Below, piece by piece: positions 22,168-30,476 of a stretch of 64,000 bases of DNA (the first letter of the stretch is position 1; each line of letters begins with the position of its first letter). A model generated the notes under the pieces. The model did not search any database. It saw only the letters and a list, made by a program, of their open reading frames with translations, and was not told the DNA's origin. The DNA lies in contig NZ_JACVZE010000010.1 of assembly GCF_015461805.1 (NCBI RefSeq), forward strand, positions 1 through 64,000. The letters are read 5' to 3'. A program made the position numbers and the translations under genes. Source of the stretch: Pseudomonas pisciculturae (GTDB lineage Bacteria; Pseudomonadota; Gammaproteobacteria; Pseudomonadales; Pseudomonadaceae).

Positions 22168-22499
22168 GTCCGGTTAAAAGTGTGTTGGGTGTGTTGGGTG
22201 TGTGTTGGGTTGGTTTTCGATACCCCACACAATTTAGAGCACTCTATTTCGCGGCTTTCCGGCTGGTGTGTTGGGTGTGTTGGGTTTGTCGTCGCGCACG
22301 CGCATGGGCGACGTTAATTGAACCCATGGCAGCAAGATTTTTTTCTTATGCGAGAACCGTTAAACCCAACACACCCAACACACTCAACACATTTGATTTA
22401 AAGCTATTGAATTTAAAGGGTTTTAGGTGTGTTGGGTTTGTGTTGGGTAGGGTGTTTTTTGTGTTGGGTTGGGTTTTGAGCGTGGGAGCAGGGCGATGA
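22164..22499 (+). CDS. Translationally coupled ORF spanning the repeat array
   Basis: This 111-codon frame begins MSPVKSVLGVLGVCWVGF and overlaps the preceding and following genes by ATGA at both ends, as expected for a real coupled gene. The encoded protein is low complexity (VCWVCWVC) because the DNA is filled with TGTTGGGT repeats, so it may be a by-product. No domain is recognised. Either it is expressed, or the frame is kept open only to pass ribosomes to the next gene. Confidence 0.4.
   Translation: MSPVKSVLGVLGVCWVGFRYPTQFRALYFAAFRLVCWVCWVCRRARAWATLIEPMAARFFSYARTVKPNTPNTLNTFDLKLLNLKGFRCVGFVLGRVFFVLGWVLSVGAGR
22183..22469. repeat. Iteron-like TGTTGGGT array, candidate replication origin
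   Basis: TGTTGGGT occurs forward at 22183, 22192, 22203, 22269, 22278, 22430, 22441 and 22462. It occurs inverted at 22364 and 22373, with a one-mismatch copy at 22382. Spacing within clusters is mostly 9 or 11 bases, close to one helical turn. An AT-rich stretch (22390-22425) lies between clusters. Its place directly after the primase/helicase gene suggests a phage origin recognised by that protein. Confidence 0.75.
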
Positions 22500-22978
22500 T
22501 CGAAGAAATGGAAACTCTGTTGAAGTATTGGGGCGAGCAAACACGGCGCTGTGGCTCTGCCGGCGGTCTGGGCAGTCCAATGGCCACGATCATGGAATGG
22601 GGTGGTTGCGCTCCCCGTGGTACGCCTGGCCCTCGGAGCCTGCTTGATGGCGGTGCTGGCATTGATGCTGTTGCGCAAGAGGTTGCAGCGGCGCTGGCTG
22701 AGGTGAGTCGACAGGATGAGCGCGGTCACATGCTGGAGCGTCTGGCGGTGGTTCGTTATACCGATGAATCGGCCCCAACGTGGTTGATGCAGTTGCACCT
22801 GGTCGGTTCCTCATCCCGGGCGAAGCAGACCTACTATGACTGGGTGCATAGTCTTCATCTGCGGTTGCTACAGGTATTGGCTGATCGGTCTGGGGCAAGA
22901 AAGTGGCTTACCGCTGGTCAGGGCGCTTTGCCTCAAAGTCTCCTCAAAGCTGCGTCAAAGTTGCGGCGAGTCAGTTAA
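22496..22978 (+). CDS. Q-position phage protein, possible late regulator
   Basis: This 160-residue protein begins MIEEMETLLKYWGEQTRR and contains SPMATIMEWGGCAPRGTPGP. The C-terminal part (SRAKQTYYDWVHSLHLRLLQ) may be a helix-turn-helix. The gene sits between replication genes and holins, where antiterminator Q or its analogue is found. The opening about a small-residue motif before a helical DNA-binding end resembles antitermination proteins in other Pseudomonas prophages. Assignment is mainly positional. Confidence 0.55.
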   Translation: MIEEMETLLKYWGEQTRRCGSAGGLGSPMATIMEWGGCAPRGTPGPRSLLDGGAGIDAVAQEVAAALAEVSRQDERGHMLERLAVVRYTDESAPTWLMQLHLVGSSSRAKQTYYDWVHSLHLRLLQVLADRSGARKWLTAGQGALPQSLLKAASKLRRVS

Positions 22979-23105
22979 CCGAAATTGCCCCCTTTTCGGT
23001 TCCGTACTCAGGGGGTAAAAAGTCCCCACGATATGGAATTTGCGCCTCGGCGCTGACCTCGCACGTGCTGTGCAGCTTTACCCGGTTCCCCTAGACCGGT
23101 CACTT

Positions 23106-23132
23106 AACCCCGCTTCGGCGGGGTTTTCTTTT
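23106..23132 (+). terminator. Hairpin upstream of the late operon
   Basis: The 8-bp stem AACCCCGC/GCGGGGTT (23106-23125) has a TTCG tetraloop and is followed by TTCTTTTT. It lies in the 188-base gap before the first holin. A late antiterminator would need to read through it, or a late promoter must lie after it. Confidence 0.75.
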
Positions 23133-23166
23133 TCTGCCCGATGGGTGTCTGCAATGGAGTATCAGC

Positions 23167-23532
23167 ATGGGCGAGCCAGCAAGCACGGCTGCAACTGTTG
23201 TCGTGGCCGGCGGTGCCGGTGCTGCTGTAACTGGGCTGTTCACCGGGATTGATGCACTGGCTGTCATCGGTGCTCTTGCTGGTGCACTGGTGTTCTTCAC
23301 CACCACCGAGGAGTTGCCGGTATGGAAGCGGGTGGTGTTCCTTCTGGTGTCCTTCGTCATGGGCTATCTGTTCGCCCCGGGCCTTGGCGAGTTGGAATTG
23401 TGGGGCATTCGGCCGTTCAAGCATTCCGGGCCCGCTGCATTCGGCGCGTCGGTGCTGGTGGTCACGGTCGCACTCGCCATCATCAAGCGACGCGGTATCG
23501 ATGCCGAACCGCATGGGAGGCAGGATGGATAG
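23167..23532 (+). CDS. Putative phage holin (holin 8-like)
   Basis: This 121-residue protein has three to four hydrophobic segments (AATVVVAGGAGAAVTGL, ALAVIGALAGALVFF, VVFLLVSFVMGYLFA, AAFGASVLVVTVALAII) and a charged tail. The pattern matches putative holins in Pseudomonas prophages. It would form the membrane lesion at lysis or act as an antiholin. It overlaps the second holin by 8 bases. The endolysin is more than 20 kb downstream. Confidence 0.75.
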   Translation: MGEPASTAATVVVAGGAGAAVTGLFTGIDALAVIGALAGALVFFTTTEELPVWKRVVFLLVSFVMGYLFAPGLGELELWGIRPFKHSGPAAFGASVLVVTVALAIIKRRGIDAEPHGRQDG

Positions 23533-23815
23533 TCACGTGATTCAGCAGGTGCTTACCCAGGCCACGTTCTGGTTGTGTGTTGCGTTGTTCGTTCGCCTAT
23601 TCACCTTCCAGCGGCGGGGCGCACGGTTCCGCCGTGACATGAGCTTTCTTGCCTGGTTGGTGATGGTAGCTTCCGGTGCCGTCATCGTTTACATCGGCAA
23701 GGGTCAGTTGATCATGCCTCGTAACTCGTGGCCGCTGGTGCTGCTGCTGGCAGTGTTCGTCGGGTCGGTGTGCCAGAGTTCGGGCAACCTGGCTCGGGTA
23801 TGGAGAGTGGGCTGA
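23525..23815 (+). CDS. Second holin (3-TM superfamily)
   Basis: This 96-residue protein has three membrane segments (TFWLCVALFVRLFTF, FLAWLVMVASGAVIVYIG, WPLVLLLAVFVGSVC), matching 3-TM phage holins. The start at 23525 follows GGAGGCAGG and overlaps the previous holin. Together with the gene before it, it could form a holin/antiholin pair. Its stop shares one base with the HNH gene start (TGATG). Confidence 0.75.
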   Translation: MDSHVIQQVLTQATFWLCVALFVRLFTFQRRGARFRRDMSFLAWLVMVASGAVIVYIGKGQLIMPRNSWPLVLLLAVFVGSVCQSSGNLARVWRVG

Positions 23816-24183
23816 TGAGCAAGGTGTCTGATGACCGGCGCGGTAGCAGTACGGAGCGCGGTTATGGGTACAAGTGGCAGAAGTCCCGCGACGCTCACTT
23901 GCGTGCGAACCCTTACTGCACGATGTGTTCGACTGATCAGCGGCCGGTCGCGGCCAGCGTTGTCGACCACAAGGTCGCCCCCAAGCTAAAGGACGCCAAG
24001 GACAGCGGCGATCCGGTGCGCCTCAAGGCTGCATGGAAGCTGTTCTGGAATCCTGCTAACTGGGCGAGCCTCTGCAAGTTCTGCCACGACTCGACCAAGC
24101 AGCGGATGGAGCGGACCGGCACGGTGCCTGGCTGCAAGCCTGACGGTCGGCCTGTTGATCCTGGGCATCACTGGAATCGGTGA
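23815..24183 (+). CDS. HNH endonuclease of the packaging module
   Basis: This 122-residue protein has a complete zinc-bound HNH fold: YCTMCSTDQR (first Cys pair), VVDHKVAPK (catalytic His) and NWASLCKFCHDSTKQ (Asn and second Cys pair). HNH proteins next to the terminase small subunit gene are required for cos-site cleavage in several HK97-type phages. The gene is followed by an untranslated 152-base segment that may contain cos. Confidence 0.92.
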   Translation: MSKVSDDRRGSSTERGYGYKWQKSRDAHLRANPYCTMCSTDQRPVAASVVDHKVAPKLKDAKDSGDPVRLKAAWKLFWNPANWASLCKFCHDSTKQRMERTGTVPGCKPDGRPVDPGHHWNR

Positions 24184-24335
24184 CCATAGGTCGAAAATGC
24201 ACCAAAAAAGCGCGCCCCGGAGGGTAGGGGGGGTGAAAAACCTTTTTGGAAATTTCTTCTAGACCGCTCGCCCCCCGTCGTGTGCAAAGTCGGGATAAAT
24301 GAGGGAGGGGGGGTATCAACAAGACAGGGGTATTT
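24184..24335. other. Non-coding segment before terS, candidate cos region
   Basis: These 152 bases hold no gene. They contain striking G and C runs (GGAGGGTAGGGGGGG, CGCTCGCCCCCCGTCGTG, GAGGGAGGGGGGG) around an AT-rich CCTTTTTGG element. In HNH/P27-terminase phages the cohesive-end site usually lies just here. The cut positions cannot be read from sequence alone. Confidence 0.45.
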
Positions 24336-24869
24336 ATGGCCGGAAACGGAAACTCGGGTCGCCCTGGAACGCCGGCGGCGCTGAAATTGCTGCAAGGAAA
24401 CCGTGGTCGCGAAAACGTCAGCGATCTGTTGGCTCAGGTCGCAGCTCCACCGGTACCGGTTGGTGCACCGCCGATGCCAGACGTGCTTTCTGCTGATGCA
24501 ATCGCTGAGTGGGAGCAGCTGGTGCCAGCGCTGATCTCCCTGGGCATCGTTTCTAAATTGGATTCGATGGCGCTGGCTACCTACTGCCAGGCGACCGCCG
24601 ACTGGCGTCGGTACCAGCGGCTCATCACGAAGCGCAATGACGCCTCCGAAGATGACCTGGGCGGCGACATCCAGACCTTCAAAACCGGCGCGCAGCAAAT
24701 GCACGTCCTTCGCCAGCTTGCGAATGACGCCGAAAAGCGCGCCAACGCCGCCGGCGCCCAGTTCGGTCTGTCGCCTATGTCCCGGCGCAATCTGAAAACG
24801 TCGCCGGCGCCGCAAGGTGAGCTATTCCCCAATGAGCAACGAGACGCCGCAGACAAGTACTTCACCTGA
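24336..24869 (+). CDS. Terminase small subunit, P27 family
   Basis: This 177-residue protein begins MAGNGNSGRPGTPAALKLLQ with GNRGRENVSD, the typical P27 N terminus. The helical core contains ADAIAEWEQLVPALISLGIV and DSMALATYCQATADWRRYQR. It binds the packaging site and recruits the large subunit. Its 3' end overlaps the large-subunit gene by 38 bases. Confidence 0.93.
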   Translation: MAGNGNSGRPGTPAALKLLQGNRGRENVSDLLAQVAAPPVPVGAPPMPDVLSADAIAEWEQLVPALISLGIVSKLDSMALATYCQATADWRRYQRLITKRNDASEDDLGGDIQTFKTGAQQMHVLRQLANDAEKRANAAGAQFGLSPMSRRNLKTSPAPQGELFPNEQRDAADKYFT

Positions 24870-26655
24870 TGATCGCGTCAGTGCGTTTGCGCTGGCGGTG
24901 TTGGCTGGCGATATCGTCGCCGGTCCTGATGTCCGCAACGCCTGCAAACGGCATCTACAAGACCTGAAACACGGGCCAGCCCGTGGCTTGATCTGGGATC
25001 GTGGCAAGGCCAACCGAGCCATAGGTTTTTTCGAAGATGTGCTTTGCCTAAACGGCGGCGACTACGAAGGCATGCCTTTCCTGCTGGCCCCGTGGCAAGC
25101 GTTTGTTATCGGCAGTCTGTTCGGCTGGACGACGCAGGACGGGTACCGCCGCTTCCGCCTGGGCTACATCGAGACCGGCAAAGGCTCTGGCAAAAGCCCT
25201 CTGGTGGCCGGCATCGGCTTGTATGGCTTGGTGTCAGATGGCGAGCAGCGCGCCGAGATCTACGCCGCTGCGACCAAGCGCGATCAGGCGATGATCCTGT
25301 TTCGTGACGCCGTGTCTATGGTCGAAATGTCCACCAAGCTGCGCTCTCGCTTAGTCCCGTCTGGTCGCGACGAAAAGGTGTGGAACCTGTTCTACCCAAA
25401 CACCAATTCGTTCTTCCGGCCGATCAGTGCCGACGAAGGCAAGTCAGGCCCCCGGCCACACATCGGCCTGCTTGATGAAGTGCACGAACACAAAACCGCC
25501 GCCACCGTGAACATGATGCGCGCCGGTACCAAGAACCGCCGCAAGGCCATGGTGGTGATGATCACCAACAGCGGCTCCGACAAGAAAACGGTGTGCGGTC
25601 AGTATCATGATCTGGGCGTGCGGATCTGCGCCGGTATTGAGGATGACGACAGCTTTTTCGCCTTCATCTGTTCGCTCGACAAGGACGACGATCCGTTCAA
25701 AGACGAAAGTTGCTGGGCGAAGGTTAACCCCTCGCTCGATCACATCGCCGAAGGCCAGGCGGATGGCATCCCGGGTCGCAAGTACTTGCGCGAGCAGGTG
25801 AAGGCCGCACGGGGGTTGCCAGCTCAAGAGTCGGTGGTGCGGCGTCTGAACTTCTGCGAGTGGACCCAGGCCGACGCCCCATGGATATCGTGGGCGGTTT
25901 GGAAGCAGGCGGAAGAGCGCGTGCCGATGCGGATGTTGCGCAACCGGCGCTGCGTCGGCGGGCTCGACCTCGCAAGTACCACGGACTTGACGGCTTTTGT
26001 TCTGCTGTTCTGGCCGGCTCCGCACGATCCGCATTGGCGGATGCTGCCGTACTTCTGGATCCCGGACGACGATCTGCAAGGTCGTGAGGATCGCGACAAG
26101 GTGCCTTATGCAATGTGGGTCAAGGCCGGGCACCTTGAAACAACGCCGGGGCGAGCGATCAGTAAGCTGCACGTACTACGGCGCCTGGTCACCATCACTG
26201 CCTACTTCGGCGTGGAGCGCATCGCGTACGACCGCTGGCGGATCGAAGACTTGCTGCAACTGATGTCGGAATACGACATCACGCTGCCCGAGATGGTGGG
26301 GTTCGGCCAAGGGTACAAGGACATGGGCCCAGCCGTAGATGAGTTTGAGCGGCGCCTGCTGGGCTTGGCCCCCAAACCCGAGGGTGACGTAGTTATTGAC
26401 CTTGACCCCAGTGAGTGGGAGCTGGTCGAAAGCGAGACAGTAGAAACCCTGCGGCACGACGGTAACCCGGTAATGACCTGGAACGCAGGCAACGCGGTAA
26501 TCGTTTCTGACCCTGCCAACAACCGCAAGGCTGACAAGGCCAAGGCTACGGGCCGCATCGACGGCATTGTCGCCGGCATCATGGCCACCGGCATCAGCGG
26601 TAAAGCCGCCGGCGCTGGTGGTAAATCCATCTACGACGAAGGGGTCGGTATATGA
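24832..26655 (+). CDS. Terminase large subunit
   Basis: This 607-residue packaging ATPase/nuclease has a Walker A motif at 116-122 (ETGKGSGKSPL) and Walker B HIGLLDEVHE. The C-terminal RNase H-like nuclease starts at GGLDLASTTDLTAFVLL, with a later acidic residue in RIAYDRWRIEDL. It matches the P27/HK97-type large terminases. The start at 24832 has AAGGTGAG upstream within terS; the ATG at 24817 lacks one. Confidence 0.96.
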   Translation: MSNETPQTSTSPDDRVSAFALAVLAGDIVAGPDVRNACKRHLQDLKHGPARGLIWDRGKANRAIGFFEDVLCLNGGDYEGMPFLLAPWQAFVIGSLFGWTTQDGYRRFRLGYIETGKGSGKSPLVAGIGLYGLVSDGEQRAEIYAAATKRDQAMILFRDAVSMVEMSTKLRSRLVPSGRDEKVWNLFYPNTNSFFRPISADEGKSGPRPHIGLLDEVHEHKTAATVNMMRAGTKNRRKAMVVMITNSGSDKKTVCGQYHDLGVRICAGIEDDDSFFAFICSLDKDDDPFKDESCWAKVNPSLDHIAEGQADGIPGRKYLREQVKAARGLPAQESVVRRLNFCEWTQADAPWISWAVWKQAEERVPMRMLRNRRCVGGLDLASTTDLTAFVLLFWPAPHDPHWRMLPYFWIPDDDLQGREDRDKVPYAMWVKAGHLETTPGRAISKLHVLRRLVTITAYFGVERIAYDRWRIEDLLQLMSEYDITLPEMVGFGQGYKDMGPAVDEFERRLLGLAPKPEGDVVIDLDPSEWELVESETVETLRHDGNPVMTWNAGNAVIVSDPANNRKADKAKATGRIDGIVAGIMATGISGKAAGAGGKSIYDEGVGI

Positions 26656-26831
26656 AATTGGTCATCCTGTCCTGGCTGTCCGGCCTGCTGGGCTTCTGCC
26701 TGCTGGTCGGCGGTGTGGCGATGGTCCACGTGCCCGCTGCGTGTGTCGTGGCGGGTGTCGGGCTTATGGCCTGGTCCCGGCTGGCGGATCGCGCAGCTGC
26801 TGCCTTGCAACCCAAACCCAAAGGAGGTTGA
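26652..26831 (+). CDS. Small two-helix membrane protein between terL and portal
   Basis: This 59-residue protein begins MKLVILSWLSGLLGFCLLVG. A second hydrophobic segment (AACVVAGVGLMAW) is followed by a basic end. It overlaps the terminase stop by ATGA, and its own 3' end contains the AGGAGG that serves the portal gene, so it is part of the coupled operon. Small membrane proteins occur at this position in other HK97-type phages, but the role is unknown. Confidence 0.7.
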   Translation: MKLVILSWLSGLLGFCLLVGGVAMVHVPAACVVAGVGLMAWSRLADRAAAALQPKPKGG

Positions 26832-26833
26832 GC

Positions 26834-28105
26834 ATGTTCTTTTCAAGCGTGCTCGGCGAAGGGCGCGGCAACCTTACTGAAACCGGGAGCGGCTTCTGGC
26901 GCGGCTTGATTGGCAGCGGGCGCAACAGCTCCGGGGTGAAGGTCACGCCGGAGTCAGCGTTGGGTTTGCCGATCCTGCAGAACTGCGTCACGTTGCTGGC
27001 CGAGACCATGGGCCAGTTGCCTTGTGAGATGTACAAGCGTCTGGACAAAGGCCAGCGCGAATCGGCGATTAACCATCCGGCCTACGACGTGCTGCGGTAC
27101 CAGCCGAACGGCTTTCAGACGCCGTACGAGTTCATGGAGTGCATGCAGGGTGCCGCTGGCTTACGCGGCAACGGCTACAGCTTCATTGACCGCCGCGAAG
27201 ACGGCAATGTGGTGGCGCTCTGGCCGTTGTGCAACGACAAGGTGCAGGTGCTCAAGGGCGGCGATATGTTGCCGTACTACCGAATCGGTGGCGGTGAAGC
27301 GCTGCCGATGCGCATGGTTCACCATGTTCGCTGGTTCAGTACCAACCACTACGTCGGCTTGTCGCCGATTGAGGTGCACGCCGATTCGTTGGGGCTGGCC
27401 CAGGCTGTCAGGCAGTACACGGGCAAGAGCTTTGCCAACGGTGTGACGGTCTCCGGTGTGATCGAGCGGCCACGCGAAGCGCCCGCGATCAAGGATCAGG
27501 GCAGCATCGACAAGATCGTCGACCAGTGGGGTCAGAAGTTCGGCGGCATGGACAACGCCAAGAAGGTGGCCTTGCTGCAAGAGGGCATGACCTTCAAGCC
27601 TGTTTCCATGAACAACGTGGATGCCGAGGTGCTGGGGATTCTCAAAACCACCGGTACCGATATCGCCCGGATCTACAAGATCCCGCTGCCCATGGTCAAC
27701 GACCTGGAGAAGTCCAACTACAACACCCTTGAGCAGCTGATGATTCAGTTCGTGGTGTTCGCGTTGCTGCCGTGGGTTAAGCGTCACGAACAGTCGATGA
27801 TGCGTGACTTCCTGTTGCCCGCCGACCGGCGCAACTACTTCATCGAATTCAACCTCTCCGGGTTACTGCGTGGCGACCAGAAGAGCCGTTACGAAGCCTA
27901 TGCCATTGGGCGGCAGTGGGGCTGGCTCAGCGCCAATGACATCCGGCGCCTGGAGAACATGCCGCCTGTTATCGGTGGTGACATCTACATGCAACCGCTG
28001 AATATGGTTGACGCGGGTAAGGGCGGTGCTGACTTGGCCAACCCTGCCGTGCGCGCCCAGCTGGAAATGCAGCACGCTCAAATTGAGAGGATTCTGGCGC
28101 AATGA
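26834..28105 (+). CDS. Phage portal protein, HK97 family
   Basis: This 423-residue portal has the HK97 family features: ALGLPILQNCVTLLAETMGQ near the N terminus, GYSFIDRREDGNVVALWPL, and the core VLGILKTTGTDIARIYKIP then LEKSNYNTLEQL. It forms the dodecameric ring through which DNA enters the head. The start at 26834 has AGGAGG 6 bases upstream. It overlaps the protease by ATGA. Confidence 0.95.
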   Translation: MFFSSVLGEGRGNLTETGSGFWRGLIGSGRNSSGVKVTPESALGLPILQNCVTLLAETMGQLPCEMYKRLDKGQRESAINHPAYDVLRYQPNGFQTPYEFMECMQGAAGLRGNGYSFIDRREDGNVVALWPLCNDKVQVLKGGDMLPYYRIGGGEALPMRMVHHVRWFSTNHYVGLSPIEVHADSLGLAQAVRQYTGKSFANGVTVSGVIERPREAPAIKDQGSIDKIVDQWGQKFGGMDNAKKVALLQEGMTFKPVSMNNVDAEVLGILKTTGTDIARIYKIPLPMVNDLEKSNYNTLEQLMIQFVVFALLPWVKRHEQSMMRDFLLPADRRNYFIEFNLSGLLRGDQKSRYEAYAIGRQWGWLSANDIRRLENMPPVIGGDIYMQPLNMVDAGKGGADLANPAVRAQLEMQHAQIERILAQ

Positions 28106-29046
28106 AAAACTACCTACGAGCCTCCAGCCTGCTGTTCAATCAGCCGCTGTTGGTAATGCCTGACATGTTGGACCTCGGCGTACGCTGGGCCAACCAGGTG
28201 ATGAGCCTGAACATCGTCAACATTGGCGCTGCTGGCGCTGCCGGCTTGTGGTCGGATGACGGGATGGACCGTATCGCTCAGCGCGAAGAAGAACGCCGCA
28301 CCGCAATCGCTCGCACCGGTATCGAGGTAATTCCCGTCAGCGGCGTGTTGGTCAGTCGCGGCAGCCATATCGGCATGTGCGAAACGATGACCAGCTATGA
28401 GCAGCTTCGGAGCCAGATTCGTAACGCAGTTGCTGACCCCATGGTCGAACGGATCGTGTTGGACATCGACAGTCCAGGCGGTTCTGCCGTGGGGGCTTTC
28501 GAACTGGCGGCAGATATCCGCGATATGGCCCAGCAAAAGCCGATCACCGGCATCGTCAACTTCATGGCCTATAGCGGCGGCTACCTGTTGGGTTCGGCTT
28601 GTAGCGAGCTGGTGGTGAGCCAGACCAGCGGTGTCGGTTCCATCGGCGTTATCGCCAGCCACATGGATCGCTCCAAGATGGAGGAGGGCATGGGCGTCAA
28701 GGTGACCACGGTGTTTGCCGGCGCTCACAAAAACGATCTCAGCCCTCATGAACCCTTGAGCGACCAGTCGCTCAAGTACCTCAACGACGTGGTGCAAGAG
28801 AGTTACCAGCTCTTCGTCAACGCCGTGGCTGAATACCGGGGGCTGTCTGTTCAACAGGTGATGGCGACCGAGGCCGGGCTTTACCGAGGCCAGGCTGGCA
28901 TCAGCGCCGGGCTTGCTGACCGAATGCAGAGCCCGCAACAGGCCGTTGATGACCTTTCCCATTCTGTCGCGGTAAGCCGTGCGAGCCGCCAGGGTGGCCG
29001 CATCGCGGTTCGCGCCGCAGCACTGAATCTTCAAACACTGAGCTGA
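28102..29046 (+). CDS. S49 (SppA-like) prohead protease
   Basis: This 314-residue ClpP-fold serine protease has the signatures IVLDIDSPGGSAVGAFELA and FMAYSGGYLLGSAC with nucleophile Ser158, then TSGVGSIGVIASH and a later AGAHKND. It should process the scaffold part of the capsid protein and itself during head maturation. Its place between portal and capsid is standard. A hairpin follows before the capsid gene. Confidence 0.93.
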   Translation: MKNYLRASSLLFNQPLLVMPDMLDLGVRWANQVMSLNIVNIGAAGAAGLWSDDGMDRIAQREEERRTAIARTGIEVIPVSGVLVSRGSHIGMCETMTSYEQLRSQIRNAVADPMVERIVLDIDSPGGSAVGAFELAADIRDMAQQKPITGIVNFMAYSGGYLLGSACSELVVSQTSGVGSIGVIASHMDRSKMEEGMGVKVTTVFAGAHKNDLSPHEPLSDQSLKYLNDVVQESYQLFVNAVAEYRGLSVQQVMATEAGLYRGQAGISAGLADRMQSPQQAVDDLSHSVAVSRASRQGGRIAVRAAALNLQTLS

Positions 29047-29067
29047 CCGCGTTCGCGGCACTCATCG

Positions 29068-29092
29068 AAGCCCGCCTAGTGCGGGTTTTTTA
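29068..29092 (+). terminator. Hairpin between protease and capsid genes
   Basis: CCCGC/GCGGG with a CTAGT loop is followed by a T6 run and AATGCCCAGGAGG, which is the capsid Shine-Dalgarno region. It probably acts as an attenuator or RNA-processing site and not a full stop, because the operon continues. Confidence 0.65.
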
Positions 29093-29108
29093 ATGCCCAG
29101 GAGGCACC

Positions 29109-30428
29109 ATGTCCCTTGTACTTCAAATGCGTAGCGAACGCGCCCAGTTGGTGGCTCAGGTCCAGGCACTCGCCAAGATTGAGTCAGACGGCGGGAATTT
29201 GTCCGTCGAGCAGTTGGCACAGTTCACCCAGTTGGAAACGCAAATCAACGACTTGACAGCGAAGCTAGCCCGCGCCGAATCGACTGAGCGCCTTGTTGCC
29301 GCCGGTGCAGTGCCGGTTGCTGAAAGCGCCCAGGGTATTAATAGCCCGCCGACGCATATTTCTGGGCCCTATGCGCAGAAACCTGAGCCGGGTGTGCGAA
29401 TGGCTCAAATGGTACGTTTGCTGGCTGCTGCCCAGGGTAATCAGCATCAGGCGGCACAGATGGCGCAGCAGGCTGGATACGCGCCCGAAGTGGCAATGGC
29501 GTTGAGCACGGTCACGCCGGGGGCCGGGGGTGTACTGATTCCAACGAACTTCTCGTCTGAGATTATCGAAGCGCTCCGGCCCATGTCGATTGTGCGCAAG
29601 ATGGGCACCCGCAGTTTGCCGCTGAACAATGGCAACCTGACTCAGCCGCGAATCACCGGGAATACCGTAGTCACCTACATCGGGACCGAGCAGGACATTC
29701 CAATCACCGGTATGACGTTCGCGGACACCAAGCTGTCTGCCAAAAAGGCGGCAGCGATTGTGCCGATCTCGAATGACTTGATTGCTAATGCCGGGATCAA
29801 TCCACGCATTGATAGTCTGGTGGTAGAGGATTTGGCGGTTTCTATGGGCCTTTCCGAGGATCTTCACTTCATTCGGGCAGATGGTTCCGGTTCGTTGCCG
29901 AAGGGCATGCGTTACTGGGCGCTACCATTCAACGTTTTGCCGGCGCCTGCGGTTGCAGACCTCACCCTGGAGAAGATTGACCTCTTCTGCGGCGGAATGA
30001 TGCTTCGCATCGAAACCGCGAACGTGATGATGAAGTCCTGCGGGTGGTTGATGCACCCACGTACGCTGCGTTGGTTGCAGACGCTGCGCGACGGAAACGG
30101 CAACAAGGCATATCCCGAAATTGAACAGGGCCTTTTCAAGGGCTATCCGGTGGGGCTGAGCAACCAGATCCCAGTGAACCTCGGTGCGGGCGGTGATGAG
30201 TCGGAATTCTACTTCGTGAACTTCGCCGACATGATGATCGGCGAAGACATGGACTTGACCATCGCTTTCAGCAACGAAGCGTCCTACAAGGATGCTGACG
30301 GCAATATGGTCAGCGCCTTCCAGCGCGATCAGACCCTGGTGAAAGTCATCGCCAAGCACGACTTCGGTCCACGTCATGTGGAGTGCATCGTGGTTGCCGT
30401 CGCCGTCAAGTGGGGCGCGGGCATGTAA
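29109..30428 (+). CDS. Major capsid protein, HK97 family
   Basis: This 439-residue precursor has an N-terminal helical scaffold (delta) domain, about 1-100 (MRSERAQLVAQVQALAKIES). The HK97-fold shell domain starts near GAGGVLIPTNFSSEII and includes LPLNNGNLTQPRITG and GYPVGLSNQIP. The protease upstream should remove the delta domain. AGGAGG lies 6 bases before the ATG. Confidence 0.95.
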   Translation: MSLVLQMRSERAQLVAQVQALAKIESDGGNLSVEQLAQFTQLETQINDLTAKLARAESTERLVAAGAVPVAESAQGINSPPTHISGPYAQKPEPGVRMAQMVRLLAAAQGNQHQAAQMAQQAGYAPEVAMALSTVTPGAGGVLIPTNFSSEIIEALRPMSIVRKMGTRSLPLNNGNLTQPRITGNTVVTYIGTEQDIPITGMTFADTKLSAKKAAAIVPISNDLIANAGINPRIDSLVVEDLAVSMGLSEDLHFIRADGSGSLPKGMRYWALPFNVLPAPAVADLTLEKIDLFCGGMMLRIETANVMMKSCGWLMHPRTLRWLQTLRDGNGNKAYPEIEQGLFKGYPVGLSNQIPVNLGAGGDESEFYFVNFADMMIGEDMDLTIAFSNEASYKDADGNMVSAFQRDQTLVKVIAKHDFGPRHVECIVVAVAVKWGAGM

Positions 30429-30436
30429 TCCCCTTG

Positions 30437-30459
30437 CCCCGCCTTGGCGGGGCTTTGCA
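30437..30459 (+). terminator. Hairpin between capsid and next head gene
   Basis: The 8-bp perfect stem GCCCCGCC/GGCGGGGC (30437-30454) has a TT loop and is followed by TTTGC. It has the same position and form as the other module-boundary hairpins. Confidence 0.6.
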
Positions 30460-30476
30460 TCTCAGAGGTCAATGTC

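Noticed and set aside
22183..22469. CRISPR array
   Set aside because: Units are only 8 bases with irregular spacing and both orientations, there are no spacers of constant length and no cas genes.
22346..22798. 150-codon minus-strand frame over the repeat array
   Set aside because: Low-complexity product of TGTTGGGT repeats read backwards, with no start signal.
22979..23166. PrtN P-box before the late genes
   Set aside because: I looked for repeated ATTGnnGT-type elements in this gap and found no convincing set.
28114..29061. 315-codon minus-strand frame
   Set aside because: Mirror of the S49 protease gene, with His-rich shadow text and no start signal.
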